Shown here: one piece after another, positions 59,201 to 64,000 of the stretch
How the letters are laid out: each line of letters begins with the position of its first letter
How positions within the stretch are numbered: position 1 is the stretch's first letter
DNA from: Crotalaria pallida
Taxonomy: Eukaryota; Streptophyta; Magnoliopsida; Fabales; Fabaceae
DNA length: 64,000 bases
Reading direction: 5' to 3'
NCBI GenBank assembly: GCA_037953625.1
Contig: CM075653.1
Coordinates: 97,319,639 to 97,383,638, forward strand
Made by a program: the position numbers and the translations under genes
The notes under the pieces: model-generated
The model's input: only the letters and a program-made list of their open reading frames with translations
What the model was told of the DNA's origin: nothing
Databases searched by the model: none

Positions 59201-60302
59201 GGCCCAAGTTTTGCTTTTAAGTCCCTCCACGGTTTTCAGCTAATTAGGTTTAGGAAATTGATTAGTGGGTGATTAGGGGTTAATTAAGGGATTAAGGGTA
59301 GGTTTAAGGTATTTAACCTAGGATAATTCGGTTAAGGGATAATTAAGGTTTCTAATCAAGGATTAAGACACTAATTAAGGTAATTAAGATATTTAATTAG
59401 GTCCTAATCATGATTAAAGTAAGTTTAAGAGAATTTAATCAAGACTAGTCCATTAATCTTCATGATCAAGGGAGATTAATCATGATTAGCAAACTAATCA
59501 AGATTATCACACTAATCTTTAGGGAATTAATTAAGATTAGTACACTAATCTTTGTGTTTAAGGAAAATAAATCATGATTAGTACACTAATCAGGGATTAG
59601 GAACACTAATTAGGGTTTTTAAGGAAAGTTAGAGTTGGACTTGATTTTGAAACTTAAAGTAAAAGAAATAATTTTCATCATAAAACCAAATGTATTTGTC
59701 TTAAGAAAATAAAATCTTAGTTAATCATTCATTGAAAACTTTTAGAAAACAACAAATCAAGTGAATTCATCACAATACTTTTAATTAGGGACTTAAAGAA
59801 GTAGAAGGAAAAAGGTAGGTGTTACAGCTTACACTACTTTATGTTCAGTGTCAAGTTTAACCTTTAATTATGCTTCAGTTATTTACAAACACATTGAGAA
59901 ACAAACTACTATTATTGCTTGAACTAAGTCTCCTTTTAGATGTAAAAGAAATTGCGGTTGCCCCATGATTGGAATAATTAATTATTAAATTTTAACTTTT
60001 AGAGTATTGTGGCTTGCCCTTTTCAGTTCATGTATAAGTTTTTTATATAGATATTTTTATGGACTCTAGGGGGAGTACATGCTGCAATGGTTGGATCACT
60101 TCACCCTACTCCTGTTGCAACGCTCCCTTTTCTCTCGCTGCATTCTGCCATTGTGGCATTCTGTAGAGAGATTGGCATGCTTTGTTGCATGGCCTTTTGT
60201 GTAGTTCCTATTTCTTTTTGCATCTGTGGATTTTCTTATTCTCTTGTAGTTGTGCTCATGTATGCTACAGTAGTCTAAAGGATGGACTTTGTGACGATGC
60301 AG

Positions 60303-60472
60303 AAGTTACAATTGCGAAAGCAGGATAGCTTAACCGCATTAGCTCTGTAATGCCAATCCTTACAAGAAGTGGACCTCTCCGAATGTGAATCTTTGACAAA
60401 TTCTATATGTGATATTTTTAGTGATGGTGGAGGATGTCCCATACTGAAATATATTCTTCTTGATAATTGTGA
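60303..60472 (+). pseudogene. F-box/LRR-repeat protein 15-like exon (captured)
   Basis: After a TGCAG acceptor the frame reads KQDSLTALAL, stop, CQSLQEVDLSECESLTNSIC, then SDGGGCPILK and LLDNCE, ending at a GTTACA donor. This is a leucine-rich-repeat segment I recognise as the FBL15/SLOMO-type F-box protein (substrate receptor of an SCF ubiquitin ligase). One TAA at 60348-60350 breaks it. It is joined directly to ABHD18-like sequence, with no relation between the two genes in normal genomes that I know of, so the join was made by the CACTA element. Confidence 0.7.
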
Positions 60473-61369
60473 GTTACATTAATAAGCTCCATCATTTACT
60501 TTGTTCTCTTTCCTAAGTGGTTTTCATATATTAGGTGATTCATATTTTGTTTTCCGTTTGACGAAACTTCTCATGCCTTTAGATTTTATCATTGGTTGAA
60601 TATGCTATTCTGTTACTAAAACTAATTTATTTTAGTATACTTTTCTGCATGTTCATTTTGCTGCCTGCATGCTTTAAGAACAAGTTTATACTTTGCTAAG
60701 TAAGACATTTGATTTCCCTGATCTAAAAAGAGCTTATTTTTGATAGCTTCCCTGATAGCCTTATTGAAATAAGCTTAAAGAAACCTTGTAGGAAGGTCAT
60801 AGGTTTATTTCTTCTGTTGTTCTCATCAGCTGAAATAAGCCCTCTTCAATATGCCAAAAAAAGGCCTTAATGAAATAAGCTTAAAAAAGTTAACCAAAAA
60901 AAAAAGAAATAAGCTTAAAAAAAACTTGAAGGAAGGTCATTAGTTCATTTTCATATGTTGTTCTCATGAGCTGAAATAAGCCCCCTTCAATCTCTATTGA
61001 ATGCACCTGTAACAAGGACATGGTTCAGTTTTTCAATCTTTTCTTTTCTTTATGCCATATTGAAAGATATATCATTATCCTATTTTATGCATTTCTCTTC
61101 GTATAGTTTGCATTTGTGAGTTGTGACATTTGTCCCTCATACACCATTGCATGGATTCTTATCAGAGTGGTTTTGGCTGGTCTTTCATCATAGTTTAAGC
61201 TGAATCATTATTATGTGAATGTTACAAGGATAGCTTTGACCAAGTCAGAAAAGGTTTCAGGGTGTTAAATATTTGAATTGAAACTTACCATGCATTTTAC
61301 TTGTTTCTATTTATTTTCTATTTATGTGCTGTTTTACTTACTACTACTCTAACATTCCTTCTTCCTTAG
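60473..61369 (+). other. Intron-like filler with an imperfect duplication
   Basis: AT-rich sequence between captured exons. A segment of about 85 bp (AAATAAGCTTAAA...GAAATAAGCCC) occurs twice, at 60767-60850 and 60907-60991. No other feature is supported. Confidence 0.5.
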
Positions 61370-61808
61370 GGATGGCCAATGTCCTGAATATAGTGGGGAG
61401 GAACAAGCTATTTGTGCTGTTGGTCCACCTTTATCACCTGGACCCAGAGGTTTGTCTCCCCTTTCTATTTCCCTTATAAACTTTTTACATGACTCGTGAT
61501 AATTGTCGAATGATTTTATCGCTATTTCTGTTCTTTTTCTTTCGTTCAGTTACTGCATTTATGGTACATTGTTCTTTCCTCGAATCTGATTTTAATGCTG
61601 GTCTTTCTGTGCTGAGCATAGGTTGCTTTCTTGATTTATCACCCTGTGATGTGATGAGGCTTTTCAAGTTTGAAAGGGCTCTTCATGTTTGCTGGCCCTT
61701 GGATGATAAGAATGTTGCAAGTGACACATCTACAAACTTTAAGTCTGACCCTGCAGATCATTCTAGCAGTATGGTTCTAGATCTCGGCTCTTCTGAAAAT
61801 CCTATAAG
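61370..61808 (+). pseudogene. Two exon-like segments of an unrecognised captured gene
   Basis: 61370-61449 lies between a CTTAG acceptor and a GTTTGT donor and is open as GQCPEYSGEEQAIC and GPPLSPGPR. 61622-61808 lies after GAGCATAG and before GTTATA and is open for 62 codons (CFLDLSPCDVMRLFKFERAL, WPLDDKNVASD, LDLGSSENPIR). Base composition is coding-like and flanks are intron-like. I do not recognise the protein, and the two segments may come from different genes. Confidence 0.4.
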
Positions 61809-62053
61809 GTTATAATCGCAACCTTTTTCCCTTAACTCCCTCAACTTTTCCTACTATGCTTTGACATGAAACTGTGTTTTGGTGTTGAGATGATTTAGAT
61901 TTCATTCCATCTGATGAACTCAAGTCTAAAAGTGCACATTATGATCTGCATCGTTATGACTTTGATTTTCCACATTTAAACTTTGATTTTTCATTTTGTT
62001 AATATTTATTTAATCTTTACTTCGTTGACTTATGAGGAACTTACTTGTTGTAG

Positions 62054-62170
62054 GTACAATATGATTGAACAAAGTCTTGTTAAGGAACCAGTATTTCCAT
62101 TCTGGCTTAATCGTAAACCAAAAAAAAGATCAAGGGGGTGAGCTTGTTTTTGGTGGTGTTGATCCTCTGC
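62054..62170 (+). pseudogene. Plant aspartic proteinase (phytepsin-type) exon fragment (captured)
   Basis: After a TTGTAG acceptor the frame reads YNMIEQSLVKEPVFPFWLNR, then in another frame ELVFGGVDPLH. These are adjacent motifs of plant vacuolar A1-type aspartic proteinases, between the two catalytic Asp. A frameshift in an A-rich run (about 62118-62138) separates them, and similarity fades after 62170. Neither catalytic Asp is included. Confidence 0.7.
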
Positions 62171-62440
62171 ACACTTTAAAGATGTTGTTGAACAAGAGTT
62201 AGAGATTCCGTCCTTCAAAGAGTATAACCTAAGTAAACTAAGTGAATAATATAATTCTTTATGTATTTTTTTATCTACTACTTTTTTAGGTTTTTATGGT
62301 TTTTTATATATATGTTGTGTAGATAAACAATTTGAAGTGGTTATGTTTGTAATTGTATACCTATCTTTGAGTATTTATATTTTTTTAATTTAAATCAAGT
62401 TAATTTAAATGAAGTGGTTAAGTTGTGTTGCTAAAAGAAA
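62171..62440 (+). other. AT-rich sequence between captured exons and right CACTA repeats
   Basis: No gene or repeat identified; a T-rich transition into the subterminal repeat array. Confidence 0.4.
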
Positions 62441-62444
62441 AAAA

Positions 62445-62815
62445 GGAGTTAATTCAGACCGGTTCATAAGTTTTTTCAGATCGGTTCAGCAAATTGTTTC
62501 AGACCGGTTCATAAAATTTTCCAGACCGGTTCATAAATTTGATTCAGACCGGTTCATGAAATTTTTCAGACCGGTTCATGAATTTGTTTCAGATCGGTTC
62601 ATAAAATTTTTCAGACCGGTTCATAAATTTGTTTCAAACCGGTTCATAAATTTGTTTCAGAGCGGTTAATAACCAGTCTTGTTAATGTAAACCAGACCGG
62701 TTCATAACCAGTCTCGTATAACATGGTATTTTAGCAACAGGCTCTTTTAGACCTGTTCGGAACCGCTCTGAAACATGGTTCGGAACCGGTCTGAAAAAGC
62801 TTATTTGTAGTAGTG
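62445..62815. repeat. Right subterminal repeat array and terminus of CACTA
   Basis: At least ten copies of CAGACCGGTTCATAAA-type units, about 27 bases apart, fill 62450-62660. More degenerate copies in both orientations follow, then the terminus TTTGTAGTAGTG. It is a longer and more homogeneous array than on the left. Confidence 0.88.
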
Positions 62816-64000
62816 GTTGTAGCCGATGCTCTAAGTAGAAAGATGTTGCACGTGAGTACGATGATGGTGAAAGAAGCTCAGTTAATTGAAGAATTCCGAA
62901 ACTTGAATCTGGCAGTTCGGTGTAAGCCGGAATGTATCAAGCTAGGAATGCTTCAAGTGACAAATGGATTTCTCACTCAAGTAAGGGATTTGCAGAAAGA
63001 AGATGGAGAATTATTAGAAAAGAGAAGATTGAGTGTGAGTGGTGTAGAACCGGACTTTCAAGTTGGAGCTGATGATATTCTAAGATTTAGAGATCGTGTG
63101 TGTATCCCAGCTAATCAAGAATTAAGAAGAGCAGTTTTGGATGAAGCACACAAAAGCAAACTGAGTATACATCCTGGATCGACAAAGATGTACCAAGACC
63201 TGAAAAAGATGTTTTGGTGGCCCAGATTGAAGAAAGATGTTGCGTCTTATGTTGCGTCTTGCCTTGTTTGCCAAAAGGCAAAGATTGAACATAAGAAGCT
63301 GGAGGAGAATTGCAACCATTAAGCATACCAGAATGGAAGTGGGATGGAATAGCTATGGACTTTGTGTGTGGTTTTCCAAGAACAAGAGAAGGTTTCGATG
63401 CAATTTGGGTCGTGATTGATCGTTTAACGAAGTCAGCTCATTTTATTCCCATCAACATGCAATATCCATTAGAGAAGCTTGCAAGATTGTACATTAAGGA
63501 AGTCATCAGATTGCATGGTATTCCCTCTAGTATCGTATCAGATCGTGATCCTCGTTTCGTGTCCCGTTTCTGGCAAAGTTTGCATCAAGATTTGGGAACG
63601 CAACTAAGGATGAGTTCAGCTTGTCACCCACAAACAGATGGTCAATCGGAAAGGACAATTCCATCTCTTGAAGATCTGCTTCGAGCATGTGTACTGGAAT
63701 ATCAAGAGAGTTGGGATCGTTTGTTGCCGTTTGTGGAATTCACCTACAACAACAGTTACCACGCAAGCATCAATATGGCCCCGTATGAAGCTCTTTATGG
63801 AAGAAAGTGTAGAACCCCACTATGTTGGTTCCAAGTGGGGAGAGTGCTCTCATCGGACCTGAATTGGTTCAAGAGACGACCGAGAAGATCAAGGTTATCC
63901 AAGAGAAGATGAAGACTGCTCAAAGTCGTCAGAAGAGTTATGCCGATCAGCGAAGATCCAAGCTGGAATTTCAAGAAGGAGATCATGTATTTCTGCGAGT
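62816..64000 (+). pseudogene. Integrase region of T1, continuing beyond the window
   Basis: Resumes exactly after the CACTA target duplication with VADALSRK. The zinc-binding segment (DEAHKSKLS, then CLVCQKAK) ends in a frameshift near 63300. The catalytic core continues in another frame (MDFVCGF, SDRDPRF, QTDGQSERT) with the D,D,E triad visible, then a second frameshift near 63840. The remaining bases still read KSYADQRRSKLEF. Integrase would insert the DNA copy into chromosomes. C's copy is similarly broken, at a different site. Confidence 0.88.

Larger units (their letters stand above)
54566..59826 (-). mobile_element. Solo LTR F (5.3 kb)
   Basis: TGTAACACCCCGATTTG...AGGTGTTACA with duplication GCTTA at 54561-54565 and 59827-59831; 5261 bp. 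Minus orientation: CCCAG/GTGAGAG donor at 56717 and a shared block at about 55515-55920. An inverted repeat GTATACC/GGTATAC at 56575-56617 starts 100 bases after the donor. The acceptor is not certain; AAAAG/ATGG at 55206 is possible. The right 3 kb is AT-rich leader sequence ending in TAATTAGG-type repeats, as in D. Confidence 0.85.
54173..60200 (+). pseudogene. ABHD18-like alpha/beta-hydrolase gene fragment (captured; intron holds F)
   Basis: Exons 54173-54257 (GTGDHTFERRLRLGGP, ENIATMVL), 54366-54535 (SPFYG, RGAKLLCVSDLLLLG, SEAGFGKMGVCGLSMG) and 60070 to about 60160 (GVHAAMVGSLHPTPVATLPF) have canonical splice sites. They match the central part of plant ABHD18/DUF2048-type hydrolases, including the GLSMG nucleophile elbow. 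A TAA follows FYG in the second exon. The third exon loses homology and frame after IVAFC (about 60160). The first and last parts of the family protein are missing. Solo LTR F lies in the intron after the GLSMG exon. Retained introns show DNA-level capture. Not expressed as a functional enzyme. Confidence 0.8.
17404..62815. mobile_element. CACTA (CMC/EnSpm) transposon, 45.4 kb, carrying host gene fragments
   Basis: Left end CACTAGTACAAAATA and right end ...TTTGTAGTAGTG form an imperfect terminal inverted repeat of about 13 bases. The 3-bp target duplication GTT is at 17401-17403 and 62816-62818. Removing the element rejoins T1 pol in frame at the RNase H/integrase linker, an independent proof of the boundaries. 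Subterminal regions are packed with ACCGGTTC-type repeats, as in this superfamily. No TnpA/TnpD-like protein is recognisable, so it is probably non-autonomous. Without nested retroelements (C, G and F) the cargo is about 6 kb, including fragments of at least four plant genes. Confidence 0.88.
1..64000 (+). mobile_element. Ty3/gypsy LTR retrotransposon T1 (Tekay/Del-like), outermost element
   Basis: This element provides the framework for the whole window. Visible parts in order are the 5' LTR, a primer-binding site complementary to initiator tRNA-Met, gag, protease, reverse transcriptase, RNase H and, after a 45-kb interruption, integrase. Gag-pol order with integrase last defines Ty3/gypsy. 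The long LTR, the primer site and the integrase tail seen in the sister copy C suggest the Tekay/Del chromovirus lineage, which is an inference. The coding part has nonsense codons and single-base frameshifts, so it is dead. Its LTR reading frame is still open. The start lies about 0.55 kb left of the window and the 3' LTR lies beyond the right edge. Confidence 0.85.

Noticed and set aside
62409..62669. 86-codon frame of repeated DRFIKFFRPVH
   Set aside because: Translation of the ACCGGTTC subterminal repeat of the CACTA element, not a protein gene.
62445..62670. CRISPR-like regular array
   Set aside because: Regular 27-base spacing, but no unique spacers; it is the CACTA subterminal repeat in a plant genome.

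Overview
This window is a stack of nested transposable elements from a large, AT-rich flowering-plant genome, probably a eudicot. The plant call rests on Ty3/gypsy polyproteins with an initiator-tRNA-Met primer site, an L1-type LINE with a plant ORF1, a CACTA transposon, and fragments of plant nuclear genes. I see no intact host gene. The species cannot be named from sequence alone.

Layout, outermost first. (1) A Ty3/gypsy element of probable Tekay/Del type, here called T1, lies on + and fills the window: 5' LTR 1-14524 (its first ~0.55 kb is upstream), primer site 14530, decayed gag-pol 14675-17403, resuming at 62816 and running off the right edge. (2) Solo LTR A (966-12779) sits in T1's LTR and solo LTR B (4572-10646) sits in A. 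(3) A 45.4-kb CACTA transposon (17404-62815, target duplication GTT) splits T1 pol between RNase H and integrase. It has no recognisable transposase but carries intron-containing fragments of several plant genes, all on +: SPT2-like (41.8-42.1 kb), ABHD18-like hydrolase (54.2-60.2 kb), FBL15-like F-box/LRR (60.3-60.5 kb), an unrecognised gene (61.4-61.8 kb) and an aspartic proteinase (62.05-62.17 kb). (4) Inside the CACTA are a full-length second copy of the T1 family, element C (17643-41167, minus), and solo LTRs G (43015-53431), H (inside G) and F (inside an ABHD18-like intron). (5) Element C is itself interrupted by solo LTR D (in its 3' LTR) and solo LTR E (in pol), and E contains a LINE. 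The deepest nesting is five layers: T1, CACTA, C, E, LINE. Each LTR insertion boundary is fixed by TG...CA ends and a perfect 5-bp target duplication.

Most interesting signal. The T1/C LTRs and the seven solo LTRs (about 2.7-6.1 kb each) share one internal plan although their sequences are mostly diverged: a leader exon, a GT splice donor, a 1.3-2.0 kb intron, an AG acceptor, then a short reading frame ending a few hundred bases before the LTR end. In A, D and G the frame continues across the predicted junction with similar residues on both sides. In B, H, G and T1/C the downstream exon encodes a 113-161 residue protein with a shared Trp/Gly N-terminal module; the tail is strongly acidic in B, H and T1/C. 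G's version carries a basic cluster and a KLFGV repressor-type motif. In four LTRs an inverted repeat starts about 100 nt after the donor. This looks like an undescribed spliced gene carried inside giant LTRs. It would be kept by solo LTRs after gag-pol is lost, and it is still open in T1 and C although their gag-pol frames are broken.
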